NCBI GenBank assembly: GCA_028873695.1
Contig: JAPPNU010000019.1
Span: 1-64,000 of the forward strand
Reading direction: 5' to 3'
DNA: 64,000 nt
Source of the DNA: Gemmatimonadota bacterium
GTDB taxonomy: Bacteria; Latescibacterota; UBA2968; GCA-2709665
The notes beneath the pieces were generated by a model. That model ran no database searches. It was not told the origin of the DNA and saw only the letters and a program-made list of their open reading frames with translations. Numbering within the stretch: the stretch's first letter is position 1; each line of letters begins with the position of its first letter. Positions 1 to 8,660 of the stretch are shown here, one piece after another. Made by a program: the position numbers and the translations under genes.

Positions 1-103
1 TCGTAGTCTCGTAGTCTCGTAGTCTCGTAGTCTCGTAGTCTCGTAGTCTCGTAGTTTCGTAGTCTCGTATTCTCGTATTCTCGTATTCTCGCGTGTTTCG
101 TCG
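1..103. repeat. 8-bp tandem repeat array (TCGTAGTC units)
   Basis: The window opens inside an array of the 8-bp unit TCGTAGTC, repeated about eight times with single-base variants (TCGTAGTT, then three TCGTATTC). It runs into a conserved 38-bp block at 91-128. The array probably continues beyond the window edge. The reverse complement of the same unit forms a second array at about 25063-25190. There are no spacers of CRISPR type. Confidence 0.9.
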
Positions 104-128
104 TCTATAGTGTTATTTTCTAAGCAGC
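91..128 (+). repeat. 38-bp conserved block, left copy of long inverted repeat
   Basis: This block reads GCGTGTTTCG...TCTAAGCAGC. It matches the reverse complement of 25025-25062 at every position but one (C versus T at position 105). It overlaps the last two sense codons and the stop codon of uvrB. With the adjacent 8-bp array it makes an inverted repeat pair bounding about 25 kb. Confidence 0.9.
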
Positions 129-2129
129 GTCGTCGGCGTCCCCCGTCATATCCGATTTCAGCTGGTTGATCCGGTCCCGGTATTCGGCCGCTCGTTCGAA
201 CGCCAGTTCGGCCGCGGCCCTGGCCATCTTTTCTTCGAGTTCCTCAATCACGTCCGTTATATTGGCGCCGGCCTCGTATCCGGACGTTTCCTCCGCCGCA
301 GCCGGCATCTCCTCCTGTCTGGCATCGGCAACGGCCGTTGCCTGCATGATCTCATCCCGGCTCTTGTAGACCGTCTCCGGCACAACGCCCAGCCGTTCGT
401 TGTATGCCTGCTGCACCTGACGCCTGCGTTCGGTCTCCTCGATCGCCCGCCGGATGGAGTCCGTCACCTGGTCCGCGTACAATATGACCTGGCCGGCCAG
501 ATTCCTTGCCGCTCGCCCCGCCGTCTGAATCAGCGAACGCGTCGAACGCAGGAAGCCCTCCTTGTCCGCGTCCAGGATAGCGACCAGGGACACTTCCGGC
601 AGGTCCAATCCTTCGCGCAGCAGATTCACACCCACCAGAACGTCAAATTCGCCCAGGCGCAGCGCCCTGATGATATCGACCCGTTCCAACGAGTCGATTT
701 CCGAATGCATATAGCGGGCGCGTATCCCCAGGTCCCGCATGTATTCGGCCAGGTCCTCGGACATTCTCTTGGTCAGCGCGGTGACCAGCACGCGTTCCCT
801 GCGGTCCACCCGGTCGCGGACCTCGTCGATCAGATCGTCCACCTGCCCGCGCACGGGACGCACCACCATCTCAGGATCCAGAATGCCCGTTGGACGAATG
901 ATCTGCTCGACCACGATTCCCTCTGTCATCTCCAGTTCATAGTCCGCGGGTGTGGCGGACATGAATATCGCCACGTTGACCTTGCCTTCGAATTCATCAA
1001 AATAGAGCGGTCGGTTGTCCAGAGCGGCAGGCAGCCGGAAACCGTGTTCCACCAGCGTCGTCTTCCGCGACCGGTCGGCGTTCCACATGCCGCGGATCTG
1101 CGGCAGCGTCACGTGCGACTCGTCGATGACGATCAGGAATTCCTCCGGGAAATAGTCCAGCAGCACGTGGGGCGGCTGTCCGGGCTCCCTGCCGTCGATG
1201 TACCTGGAGTAATTCTCGATTCCGGCGCAGTAGCCGATCTCGCGCATCATCTCGATATCGTACCGCGTCCGGGTCTCCAGCCGTTGGGCCTCCAGCAGTT
1301 TTCCCTGGCTCTTGAACGCCTCCAGCTGCGCAGCCATGTCATTTTCGATCTGCCCGACGGCCTGCTCGATCCGCTCGCCGCTGGTCACGAAATGCCGCGC
1401 CGGATAAATCGCCGCCCGTTCCCGCGAATCCAGCACCTCCCCGGTCACGGGCTGCACCAGACTGATGGCGTCCACTTCGTCACCGAAGAATTCCACGCGA
1501 ACCGGATCGTCCCGCTCGGGTCGATAGATCTCCACCACGTCGCCTCGCACCCGAAATGTCCCCGGCCCGAAATCCACGTCGTTTCGGGTGTAGTGGATGT
1601 CCACCAGCCGGCGAAGCAGTTCGTCCCGGTCCACCCTGTCCCCCCGGTCGATCATGACGTGCATGCCCTCGTACTCTTCCGGATTGCCGATCCCGTAAAT
1701 GCAGGATACGCTGGCCACGATGATTACGTCCTGACGCTCCATCAGCGCACTCGTCGCCCGCAGGCGCAGCCGGTTGATCTCATCGTTGATGTCGGCTTCC
1801 TTCTCAATGAAGGTATCCGTCACCGGCTTGTATGCCTCGGGCTGATAGTAGTCGTAATAGGAAATGAAATACTCCACCGCGTTGTCCGGGAAAAACGTCT
1901 TGAATTCGCCATACAGCTGCGCCGCCAGCGTCTTGTTGTGCGAAATAACGAGGGTTGGCATCTGTATCGCCTCGATGACCTTCGAGATCGTATACGTCTT
2001 GCCCGTTCCGGTGGCCCCCAAAAGGGTCTGAAACCGGTCGCCACGCCGGATGCCCTCGCTCAATTCAGCGATTGCCTCCGGCTGGTCGCCCGCCGGATCG
2101 AACGGCGCCTGCACCCGAAATCTCTTCAC
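120..2129 (-). CDS. uvrB: Excinuclease ABC subunit B (UvrB)
   Basis: UvrB is the damage-verifying helicase of nucleotide excision repair, loaded by UvrA and partner of the UvrC nuclease in the cytoplasm. The 669-residue product has the usual length. Visible are the Walker A GATGTGKT (residues 38-45), the damage-probing beta-hairpin [10 protein letters not shown] (91-100), a DESH helicase motif near residue 340, and a C-terminal UVR motif ([21 protein letters not shown]) that binds UvrC. The start ATG gives the family N-terminus [20 protein letters not shown]. No uvrA or uvrC lies nearby. Its 3' end overlaps a dispersed repeat block and a family-A repeat lies just upstream of its start region. 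Identification is secure. Confidence 0.98.
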   Translation of the reverse strand: MKRFRVQAPFDPAGDQPEAIAELSEGIRRGDRFQTLLGATGTGKTYTISKVIEAIQMPTLVISHNKTLAAQLYGEFKTFFPDNAVEYFISYYDYYQPEAYKPVTDTFIEKEADINDEINRLRLRATSALMERQDVIIVASVSCIYGIGNPEEYEGMHVMIDRGDRVDRDELLRRLVDIHYTRNDVDFGPGTFRVRGDVVEIYRPERDDPVRVEFFGDEVDAISLVQPVTGEVLDSRERAAIYPARHFVTSGERIEQAVGQIENDMAAQLEAFKSQGKLLEAQRLETRTRYDIEMMREIGYCAGIENYSRYIDGREPGQPPHVLLDYFPEEFLIVIDESHVTLPQIRGMWNADRSRKTTLVEHGFRLPAALDNRPLYFDEFEGKVNVAIFMSATPADYELEMTEGIVVEQIIRPTGILDPEMVVRPVRGQVDDLIDEVRDRVDRRERVLVTALTKRMSEDLAEYMRDLGIRARYMHSEIDSLERVDIIRALRLGEFDVLVGVNLLREGLDLPEVSLVAILDADKEGFLRSTRSLIQTAGRAARNLAGQVILYADQVTDSIRRAIEETERRRQVQQAYNERLGVVPETVYKSRDEIMQATAVADARQEEMPAAAEETSGYEAGANITDVIEELEEKMARAAAELAFERAAEYRDRINQLKSDMTGDADDAA

Positions 2130-2623
2130 GCGTTGCCTCGTGACACTTTCGCAGCCGGAAAACAGTGACCAAATGTATAGAAGCCGTCTTAAAATTCCCA
2201 GCGGTCTTCCCGCGGCTGCAAAAGCGCCGGTCGGCGTTGGTCAAACCCGCCCGTATAGACAAATGTGGGCGGATTTTCCCGCCTTGACCGCCATTTTTTC
2301 GCTCGCGCTCGGGAACTCACCGGTAATTTTAAAACAGCTTCACAGATAATGTAGACATGGTTCATCTCAAAAGCAAGAGCTATGGTGTGATTCTCATTCC
2401 CGCCAATATTGGCGTTTCCCGCCCTCAACGCGTGCCGGGTTTACCCGCAGCCGGCGCGCAATCCCGGCCCTGGCCATGAAAATATGAAGAATTGGGACTT
2501 ATTGTTCTTTTTTTTCGGGTTCAAACTGGTTAGATTTTACAGGACAGACGCAGGACCGGTCGCCTCGAACGCGCTCGACGGGCAACCTGAGCATTCGTGA
2601 TTCTTTCAGCGGACCTGTTGCAT
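2130..2623. other. Intergenic region between divergent uvrB and DUF3179 gene
   Basis: This gap of almost 500 bp holds a complete family-A repeat (2180-2341). The rest, 2342-2623, shows an AT-rich stretch with a run of T near 2507-2515 but no convincing promoter, RNA gene or coding potential. A TATACA box on the minus strand (2174-2179) directly abuts the repeat end and might serve uvrB, but I see no matching -35. Confidence 0.6.
2180..2341. repeat. Family-A MITE-like repeat, copy 1 (full length)
   Basis: A non-coding element of about 162 bp with imperfect terminal inverted repeats: left GAAGCCGTCTTAAAATTCCC, right (reverse complement) GAAGCTGTTTTAAAATTACC. The core GCGGTCTTCCCGCGGCTGC recurs, with changes, near 25326 and 59179. 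Related copies lie at 8414-8484, 25305-25465 and 59066-59229. No ORF of transposase type is present. Confidence 0.85.
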
Positions 2624-3808
2624 ATGAAGCCGCTCCGTCAACCGGCATTTCCGTTCGTTATCGCCGGCGTCCTCGCCGCGTGCGGCGGCCGGACGCCTCC
2701 CGCTCCGGTGTCTCCCCCGGAAACGGGTAGCGAAGCGGGCAGGACGGCGCCGCTGCCGTCAAGGAATTTTCTGAACGTCTCGAGCTTTCCCATGAACCGC
2801 CTGATCAGCGGCGGCGTTGCCAAAGACGGCATCCCCGCGCTGACCGACCCGGAGTTCGTCCGTGCGGGTTCGGCTCACGCCGCTTATCTTCAGGACGGGG
2901 ATCTCGTACTCGGGGTCAGCCTCGACGGCGCCGCCAGGGCCTACCCGCACAATATCGGCTGGCACCATGAAATCGTCAACGACGCCGCGGGCGACCGTCA
3001 CCTTGTTGTCACGTTATGCCCGCTCACGGGCACCGGGATGGTCTTCGACGGCCAGGGCGAAGGCAACGGACGGCTGGAACTCGGCGTCTCCGGCCTGCTG
3101 TTCAATAACAATCTCGTAATGTACGACCGTCGCTTTGAAGACACCCTCTATCCACAAATGACCCATATCGGCATCAGGGGCTACGGCACCGAACAGGAAC
3201 TCACCCTGATGCCCGTGGTCGAAACCACCTGGGCCAACTGGAAAAGACTTCACCCCGGTACGCTGGTCGTCAGTTCGGCTTCCACGGGTATGTACCGCCC
3301 GGAGCGTTATTCAACCTACCCGTACACGGGCTACCGCGAACCGGCGTCGGCGCCCATGTTTCCCCTGTTTCCGGATCCGGATGACAATCCCATCGTCTTC
3401 GATCTCCCTCCGAAGGAGATTGTGCTGGGCGTTCGATTCGGTACCGTCGCCAAGGCCTATCCCTTTTCGAAAATGGGCGACGACCGGGCCGTAATCAACG
3501 ACCGGATCGCAGACCGGAACGTCCTTGTCGTTTACGACGCCGCGGCGCGGATGGCGCTGGCCTACAGTCGGGATCTGGGCAATCGGACGCTGACGTTCGA
3601 GCGCGTGGGTTCCAGGGATCGGCGGTTTGACTTTATGGTGAGAGACCTCGAGACCGGGACCACCTGGGACCTCCTGGGTCGGGCGCTGGCGGGCGAACTG
3701 GAGGGACGGCCAACTCTATCAGATCCCCGCGCACAACGCATTCTGGTTCGCCTGGGCCACCTTCTGGCAGGACACCGCGGTCTACGAACCCTGAACGCGG
3801 TACGGTGA
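2624..3808 (+). CDS. DUF3179 domain lipoprotein (copy 1)
   Basis: Predicted envelope lipoprotein of 394 residues. The N-terminus MKPLRQPAFPF is followed by a hydrophobic stretch and a lipobox LAAC (Cys20); an earlier GTG in frame at 2597 is less likely because the signal peptide would be displaced. The body matches DUF3179: GWHHEIVND (112-120), LCPLTGTG (131-138, with Cys132), and the NNNLVMYDR and LYPQMTHIGI segments (about 161-184). The biochemical function of DUF3179 is not established; conserved His and Cys suggest a metal or redox site, which is inference. It begins a block with a barrel protein and a PhyH dioxygenase; a paralogue lies at 6427-7656. Confidence 0.88.
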   Translation: MKPLRQPAFPFVIAGVLAACGGRTPPAPVSPPETGSEAGRTAPLPSRNFLNVSSFPMNRLISGGVAKDGIPALTDPEFVRAGSAHAAYLQDGDLVLGVSLDGAARAYPHNIGWHHEIVNDAAGDRHLVVTLCPLTGTGMVFDGQGEGNGRLELGVSGLLFNNNLVMYDRRFEDTLYPQMTHIGIRGYGTEQELTLMPVVETTWANWKRLHPGTLVVSSASTGMYRPERYSTYPYTGYREPASAPMFPLFPDPDDNPIVFDLPPKEIVLGVRFGTVAKAYPFSKMGDDRAVINDRIADRNVLVVYDAAARMALAYSRDLGNRTLTFERVGSRDRRFDFMVRDLETGTTWDLLGRALAGELEGRPTLSDPRAQRILVRLGHLLAGHRGLRTLNAVR

Positions 3809-3913
3809 ATGCCCGGAATGCCGGGCCCGACTGGAAGTGCTACCGGATATTTCAGCGCCGGACGTCTCGATGACGCAGTTCACGTGTCCTGATTCCGACC
3901 CGCGGTACGTTAC

Positions 3914-4861
3914 ATGAAGACCAGGCTTCTCAGATCCGGCGCGACCGCGCTGCTCGCTGCCTTGGCCTGCCAGATTCCCGAACGCGTTTTCGCGGGCGCA
4001 TGGACGCTTCCCAGGAATCACGCATGGTGCAAAGTCGCCGTCCTCGGCCAGACGACACACGAAGAATACGTCGGCACATCGGGATCGGGAAGAGGACCGG
4101 ATCCCGAAAGGGTCTACCATGCCGGAAACCGCGCCCCGTATCGGTTTAGCGGCAGGTACCGTTCCCGCGCCCTGTTTTTCGATCTTTTCTACGGTGCGAC
4201 GGACAGAATCGACGTCGGCCTGCAGTTGCCCTTCTTCAGGCAGGAATACCAGGATACGCCGCTCCTCACCGGTTTCGGAGAACCCCGAAGGGCGACCGGC
4301 TTCGGAGACGTCCGCGGATTCCTCAAGGTCAACGTCTTGAACCGGCGCACGGTGGGCACGTTGAAGCTGGGCTTCAAGGCGCCATCGGGTGAATTCGTCA
4401 ACGAAGACGGTCTGATTCCGGTCGGGGAAGGACAGTGGGACTTCGAAGCCGTCGTTCAATTGGGCCGCTCCTTCTGGCCGAAGCCCGTCTATGCCAACGC
4501 CGACGTCGGTTACCGGCTTCGCCTCAGGAACGCAGAGACCGACAGGGATCCAGGCAACGAGTGGACCTTTCTCGCGGAAGCCGGCGTTCAGGCGCGTCGT
4601 GCTGCGCTGGTCGGCGTAAAGATCCACGGCATCAGGGGCGGGGCCGCGACCGTGTTCGGCGCCAGAATCCGGTCGGATATCAAGAAAATTACATATATTT
4701 CACCCGTGATAGCCCTCGGGCCTTTCCACGGGTTTACGCTGGAAACGGCAATGAACGTCTCGGTCCACGGTCGGAACTATCCAGCCGGCTGGATGGCTGT
4801 GATCGGCCTTTCCTATCAGGGTAGCGCGTTTCCGCTGGACTTCGAGTCCGGCGGGAGATGA
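3914..4861 (+). CDS. Outer-membrane beta-barrel protein, MetA/phenol-pathway transporter-like
   Basis: A 315-residue exported protein. The signal peptide MKTRLLRSGATALLAALACQ ends at a probable VFA/GAW cleavage site near residue 27. The mature part alternates aromatic and polar residues as in barrel strands, with short turns (for example GATDRIDVGLQLPFF, GFGDVRGFLKVNV, GTLKLGFKAPSGEF). This layout resembles the MetA-pathway-of-phenol-degradation/transporter-like outer membrane family; the assignment rests on pattern and the substrate is unknown. Its TGA overlaps a possible ATG of the next gene (ATGA), so the two are probably co-transcribed. Confidence 0.65.
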   Translation: MKTRLLRSGATALLAALACQIPERVFAGAWTLPRNHAWCKVAVLGQTTHEEYVGTSGSGRGPDPERVYHAGNRAPYRFSGRYRSRALFFDLFYGATDRIDVGLQLPFFRQEYQDTPLLTGFGEPRRATGFGDVRGFLKVNVLNRRTVGTLKLGFKAPSGEFVNEDGLIPVGEGQWDFEAVVQLGRSFWPKPVYANADVGYRLRLRNAETDRDPGNEWTFLAEAGVQARRAALVGVKIHGIRGGAATVFGARIRSDIKKITYISPVIALGPFHGFTLETAMNVSVHGRNYPAGWMAVIGLSYQGSAFPLDFESGGR

Positions 4862-4884
4862 ACGGTTCGGTAGAGAGGTGCGAG

Positions 4885-5649
4885 ATGAACCTGTCCGAAG
4901 CGCAGGTGGCTCAATTCGGCGAAGATGGTGTGCTGGTGGTTGAGGACCTGCTCGACGCCGATGAAGTCGAGGCGCTTCTCGCAAGGGCAGAATGGGTTGC
5001 CAGCGGCCGGGCCCGGCACATTCCCGGGCGACTGTTGCAGCGGGAGCCCGACGTAAACGCGGGAAAGGCGGCGGCCAGCACCTATGCGGACTCCCTGAGG
5101 AAGATGAGCCATCTCGCGTTCTTCGACGACGTATTCGAGTCCCACGCACGCAATCCGAGGATCCTGGACGTGATCGAGTCCCTCCTCGGTCCCGACCTGA
5201 AGCTTTACCAGGACCAGTGGTTCATGAAGCCGCCCAGAATCGGCTCCCGGCAACCGTACCACCAGGATATGCCGCTCGGATTCCACATCGACCCGCCCGA
5301 TATGGTCACGTGCTGGGCGGCGTTGAACGATGCGACGATCGAAAACGGATGCCTCTGGATGCTGCCGGGCACCCACCGGTTCGGAATCATACCCAGGGAG
5401 AAATGGGCGGACTATGAAGAAATGTCATTGGACGGCAGGCTGCCTGAAGAACGGCCCATCGAGTTGAAAGCGGGCAGTTGCAGCTTTCACCATGGGCTGA
5501 TACTGCACTGCAGCCGGCCGAACAGGTCCGACCTGCACAGACGGGGGTACGCCACACACTACGTCAGCGCAAAATGCCGCTATACAGGATCGGCCGAAAA
5601 CAACGACGCCATGCTGGTCAGGGGCGCCTCCATTCCGGGTTGTGTCTGA
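4885..5649 (+). CDS. Phytanoyl-CoA dioxygenase (PhyH) family protein 1
   Basis: Fe(II)/2-oxoglutarate-dependent oxygenase of 254 residues. The iron ligands are visible as YHQDMP (His126, Asp128) and LILHCSRPN (distal His208), with a basic residue pair shortly after (Arg219-220) for 2-oxoglutarate. The start MNLSEAQVAQFGEDG matches the usual PhyH opening and has GAGAGGTG in front; an upstream in-frame ATG at 4858 overlaps the previous stop but has no room for a ribosome site. PhyH enzymes hydroxylate varied small molecules, so the substrate cannot be named. It sits between two outer-membrane barrel genes. Confidence 0.88.
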   Translation: MNLSEAQVAQFGEDGVLVVEDLLDADEVEALLARAEWVASGRARHIPGRLLQREPDVNAGKAAASTYADSLRKMSHLAFFDDVFESHARNPRILDVIESLLGPDLKLYQDQWFMKPPRIGSRQPYHQDMPLGFHIDPPDMVTCWAALNDATIENGCLWMLPGTHRFGIIPREKWADYEEMSLDGRLPEERPIELKAGSCSFHHGLILHCSRPNRSDLHRRGYATHYVSAKCRYTGSAENNDAMLVRGASIPGCV

Positions 5650-5754
5650 AATCGCGTACATCCGGCGACGGCAACCGGGGCCGTCCGCCGCCATTACGAT
5701 CAGAGGGTCCGATAGCGGATCGATCGGACGGCTCTTAACGAAAGGAACAGCGCC

Positions 5755-6381
5755 ATGAGACTTTCAATCGTCTTACTGATTGTTGGACTGCTGATACGGG
5801 GAACGCCGGCGCAGGCCGACATTTTTCCGGGAGAGGCGCCCGAAGATGAAACCGGCGCAACGCTGAGTCCCATCCGGGCGGGGCGTCTCGAGATTATCCC
5901 GATACTGTCGGCCGGCATCAACGAAGGCGGTGAAGTGTTCTATCGGGGCGGTGTGTCGGTTGGGTATGCATTGAGCCGCCTGCACCAGGTCGGCGGTTCC
6001 TTCGTGGTCGGCAACCGGGCATACGATCGCTTCGGAGATCAAACGGAAATCGCCGGGACACCGGTCCTGGCCACGCAGACCCGCGCCGGAAATCCCGTAT
6101 CGGCCGAAGACGGATTCGGCTCATCGCTGTCCGGCTTCTACAGGCTCAACATCCCGCTGCGAGTGGACAGGCGCACGTCCCCGTTCCTCGAGGCGTTCGC
6201 CGCCAGAGACTACTGGGGATGGTCCGGCGTCAGCGAAGTGGGCGGAGGCATCGGGTTCAGGAGATCGATGTCCAACCGGACGGCACTCACCACCCGTTAC
6301 GCTTACGTTGCGCTGTTTAACGACGGCAAGCGCCTGAACCGCCACGTCGCAACGGTCGGGATCTCGATGTTCTTCAGGTAG
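5755..6381 (+). CDS. Small outer-membrane beta-barrel-like protein
   Basis: A 208-residue secreted protein preceded by a good AAAGGA ribosome site. The signal peptide MRLSIVLLIVGLLIRGTPAQA has an AQA/D cleavage site at about residue 21. The mature protein shows repeated amphipathic strands (YRGGVSVGYALS, VGGSFVVGNRAY, GFYRLNIPLRV, RTALTTRYAYVALF) and ends in a short strand with terminal Phe-Arg (VGISMFFR), as expected for an eight- to ten-strand porin-like barrel. No family was recognised. It lies between the PhyH gene and the second DUF3179 gene. Confidence 0.6.
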   Translation: MRLSIVLLIVGLLIRGTPAQADIFPGEAPEDETGATLSPIRAGRLEIIPILSAGINEGGEVFYRGGVSVGYALSRLHQVGGSFVVGNRAYDRFGDQTEIAGTPVLATQTRAGNPVSAEDGFGSSLSGFYRLNIPLRVDRRTSPFLEAFAARDYWGWSGVSEVGGGIGFRRSMSNRTALTTRYAYVALFNDGKRLNRHVATVGISMFFR

Positions 6382-6426
6382 ACCCCCGGCGGAACAAAAA
6401 AACTTTGCCCGGGACATACCGACACG

Positions 6427-7656
6427 ATGCCGTCGATCGCACGATTTTCATACGGTTTTCAACTCGCCCTGCTTCTCTTGTGCGTTTCCAACTGCGGCGA
6501 AGAGACGCCCGTCGACTCAGCCGACGAATCCGAAGGCCCCGGCGGCCAGACGTTCAGGACCGTACTTCAGGACAACGCCGGGCGCAGTGCTGACTCCAGC
6601 CGGGTCGCGGCGGTCGAATTCACCGGGCGCAATTTCCTGAACCCCCTGACGTTTCCGCACGACAGGGTCGAGAGCATTTACGAAAAGGACGCAACCCGCG
6701 CCCTGATCGACCCGCGGTTCGTTCCGGCCGCTTCCGCTGAGGCCCGCTATCTGTCGGACGACGACATGGTCATCGGCGTGCGCCTCAACGGCATCTCCAA
6801 GGCCTACCCCCAAAAGGTGGCGTGGTACCATCTCATCGTTAACGACCGGATTGGCGGGCAACCCATTGCGGTAACGTTTTCGCCGCTAACCGGCAGCGGG
6901 ATCGTCTTCGCGGCATGGAGCGGGGGCGCGATCAACCGGCTGAAGTTCGGCGCGTCCGGAGAACTCTTCAACAACAACCTGATCATGTATGATCTGAACG
7001 ACGACCAGATTCGGTATCCCCAGATGACCCATACGGGCATCTCCGGCGTCAGGGCAGGATGGGTATTGAACACACCGCCCTTCGTCGAAACCACCTGGCG
7101 ATACTGGAAACAACTCTATCCCGACACGTTCGTCATCAGCAGCAACACGCCCGGCGCATTTGACGCAAGCGAGTATAACGTATACCCGTACGGCATGTAC
7201 CGGGATCCCGAATCCGCGCCAAAATTCCAGGTGTTTCCACGTCTTGAAGACAACCCGCTCGCAGGTCTGTTTGCGCCGAAGGAAATGACTTTCGGCGTTC
7301 GTTTTATCGAAGAACCGAAAGCATATCCCGCGTCGGCGCTGGGCGACGAGGCGGTGATTAACGATATCCTGGCAGGGAGAAACATCGTTGTGGTATGGTA
7401 TGGCGCTGAACGGATGGCTGTCGCCTTCAGCCGGGACTACGGGCAGCAGACCCTGGTCTTCGACAGGGTTCCGTCTTCATCTCGAACCTATCCCTTCATG
7501 CTGCGGGACCGGGAGACGCTCACCACCTGGGACCTGAAGGGCCGGGCGATTGCAGGCCCCCTCAAGGAGAGCGTTCTGCAGCAGATCCCCGGGCACAGCG
7601 CATTCTGGTTTGCGTGGATCACGTTCTGGCAGGACACGGAAGTGTACGGAGAATAG
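6427..7656 (+). CDS. DUF3179 domain lipoprotein (copy 2)
   Basis: A 409-residue paralogue of the gene at 2624-3808. The signal MPSIARFSYGFQLALLLLCV leads to Cys23 in a less canonical lipobox (VSNC). The shared landmarks are AWYHLIVND (132-140), FSPLTGSG (151-158), NNNLIMYDL and RYPQMTHTGI. The position held by Cys132 in copy 1 is Ser152 here, so a cysteine-dependent activity would be absent from this copy. The C-terminus (HSAFWFAWITFWQDTEVYG) is typical of the family. Function unknown; both copies probably face the periplasm or outer membrane. Confidence 0.87.
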   Translation: MPSIARFSYGFQLALLLLCVSNCGEETPVDSADESEGPGGQTFRTVLQDNAGRSADSSRVAAVEFTGRNFLNPLTFPHDRVESIYEKDATRALIDPRFVPAASAEARYLSDDDMVIGVRLNGISKAYPQKVAWYHLIVNDRIGGQPIAVTFSPLTGSGIVFAAWSGGAINRLKFGASGELFNNNLIMYDLNDDQIRYPQMTHTGISGVRAGWVLNTPPFVETTWRYWKQLYPDTFVISSNTPGAFDASEYNVYPYGMYRDPESAPKFQVFPRLEDNPLAGLFAPKEMTFGVRFIEEPKAYPASALGDEAVINDILAGRNIVVVWYGAERMAVAFSRDYGQQTLVFDRVPSSSRTYPFMLRDRETLTTWDLKGRAIAGPLKESVLQQIPGHSAFWFAWITFWQDTEVYGE

Positions 7657-7739
7657 CGCCCGTTTCTTCGTACAGAAACCGGTCAGTCGCTCTCCGCCGT
7701 CTTCGCCGGCGCGTCGGGTGGAGATGGAACGACCCGGGC

Positions 7740-8339
7740 TCACGCTGCAGCGTAAAGCGCGACCACGACCCATACAACGAGAAAGCCAATGCCGCAGCCC
7801 GCCACGACCTCGGGAAGAGAGTGCGCGCCAAGAACCATGCGCGCCCACGAAACCGCCAGTGGAACCGGCAGCCAGAACAGGGCCGAAGGCCCGATCAGAT
7901 GATGGAGCATTGCCAGCGGGCCGAACACCCCCGCGCCGTGAAGGCTGATCTTCCACCGCGTGTTCGCCGCGGCCGCCAGCAGCCCCAACACGACGTAACT
8001 GAGCAAGAACGCGCTCAACGCCGGCGGGGCGTCGGCAACGCGCAGCAGGATGAATCCCGCAAGACAACTCGCGGAACTCGCCAGGAGCGGAATCAGCCGG
8101 CGGGATCGAACCGCGATATAGTATCCGTCGACCTTCCCGCTCGCCACCAGGAAACCCACGTACAGCACCGGCACACAGGTTGCAAATACCAGACAGATGC
8201 ACAGCCAACCGACGCGATGAACCAGGGGCGCCGGGATCCTGGAGATCAGCAGGATCGACATACCGCCGGCCGCGAGCGGGGGGCTGAACAACGCCGATAT
8301 CGTCCTCGCAACAGCCCGTTGAGCGGAGAACAGGGTCAT
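7740..8339 (-). CDS. PAP2-like integral membrane phosphatase family protein
   Basis: A 199-residue protein with about five or six hydrophobic segments. The C-terminal half carries the diverged PAP2 pattern: KISLHGAG (about 128-135) corresponding to the PSGH region, and SWARMVLGAHSLPEVVAG (about 163-180) corresponding to the SR-x5-H-x3-E/D motif. This matches the shortened PAP2-related proteins seen in several Gram-negatives; whether it is an active lipid phosphatase is unclear because the first KX6RP motif is not evident. The start has CGGAGG upstream. It is convergent with the DUF3179 gene. Confidence 0.68.
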   Translation of the reverse strand: MTLFSAQRAVARTISALFSPPLAAGGMSILLISRIPAPLVHRVGWLCICLVFATCVPVLYVGFLVASGKVDGYYIAVRSRRLIPLLASSASCLAGFILLRVADAPPALSAFLLSYVVLGLLAAAANTRWKISLHGAGVFGPLAMLHHLIGPSALFWLPVPLAVSWARMVLGAHSLPEVVAGCGIGFLVVWVVVALYAAA

Positions 8340-8413
8340 TGGGCCTCCGAAGAAACTCCCGTAAGCGGGGGCAGATCCCGCTCAAAATGCCGCCGGACAA
8401 CGCCGCAATATAA

Positions 8414-8484
8414 GAAGCCGTTTAACAATCACCGGTGAGTTCCCGAGCGCGTGCGAAGACCGCAGGGAATTTCAAGACGGCTTC
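8414..8484. repeat. Family-A MITE-like repeat, internally deleted copy 2
   Basis: A 71-bp element starting GAAGCCGTTTAAC and ending AAGACGGCTTC, so the ends are inverted repeats of each other. Its left half (ACCGGTGAGTTCCCGAGCGCG) is the reverse complement of the right end of copy 1, and its right half is the reverse complement of the left end of copy 1. The element is therefore inverted relative to copy 1 and has lost about 90 internal bases. Confidence 0.8.
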
Positions 8485-8545
8485 CAAGGATTGACCGCTC
8501 GAAATCCCGACGTTCTCCCGTCAGGCGGGATGCGGGTATTGCGGC

Positions 8546-8574
8546 TTGACACAGCCTGCCGTTTATCCTATACT
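8546..8574 (+). promoter_or_regulatory. Sigma-70-type promoter for the helicase-associated/WYL gene
   Basis: TTGACA, a 17-bp spacer and TATACT, about 87 bp ahead of the start codon at 8661. Both boxes are one mismatch or less from consensus. Confidence 0.8.
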
Positions 8575-8660
8575 GCCCTGGACCACATTACCGACGCGGG
8601 GTGTCGGTTTTTTCGTTTTTGCGCAAGTCTCCCACGTCCAGAACGCAGAATTCAGGGTGA

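Larger units (their letters stand above)
8340..8660. other. Intergenic region with short family-A repeat and strong promoter
   Basis: The gap between the divergent PAP2-like gene and the large helicase-associated gene contains a 71-bp, internally deleted family-A repeat (8414-8484) and a near-consensus sigma-70 promoter (8546-8574) reading right. Nothing else is evident. Confidence 0.7.

Noticed and set aside
1..103. CRISPR array
   Set aside because: Units are 8 bp and contiguous with no spacers; no cas genes are in the window.
705..2168. 487-codon open frame antisense to uvrB
   Set aside because: It is the complementary-strand shadow of uvrB; its text lacks family motifs and has no ribosome site.
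2409..2600. 63-codon ORF upstream of the first DUF3179 gene
   Set aside because: Contains a run of Phe from a T-tract, no ribosome site and no recognisable motif.
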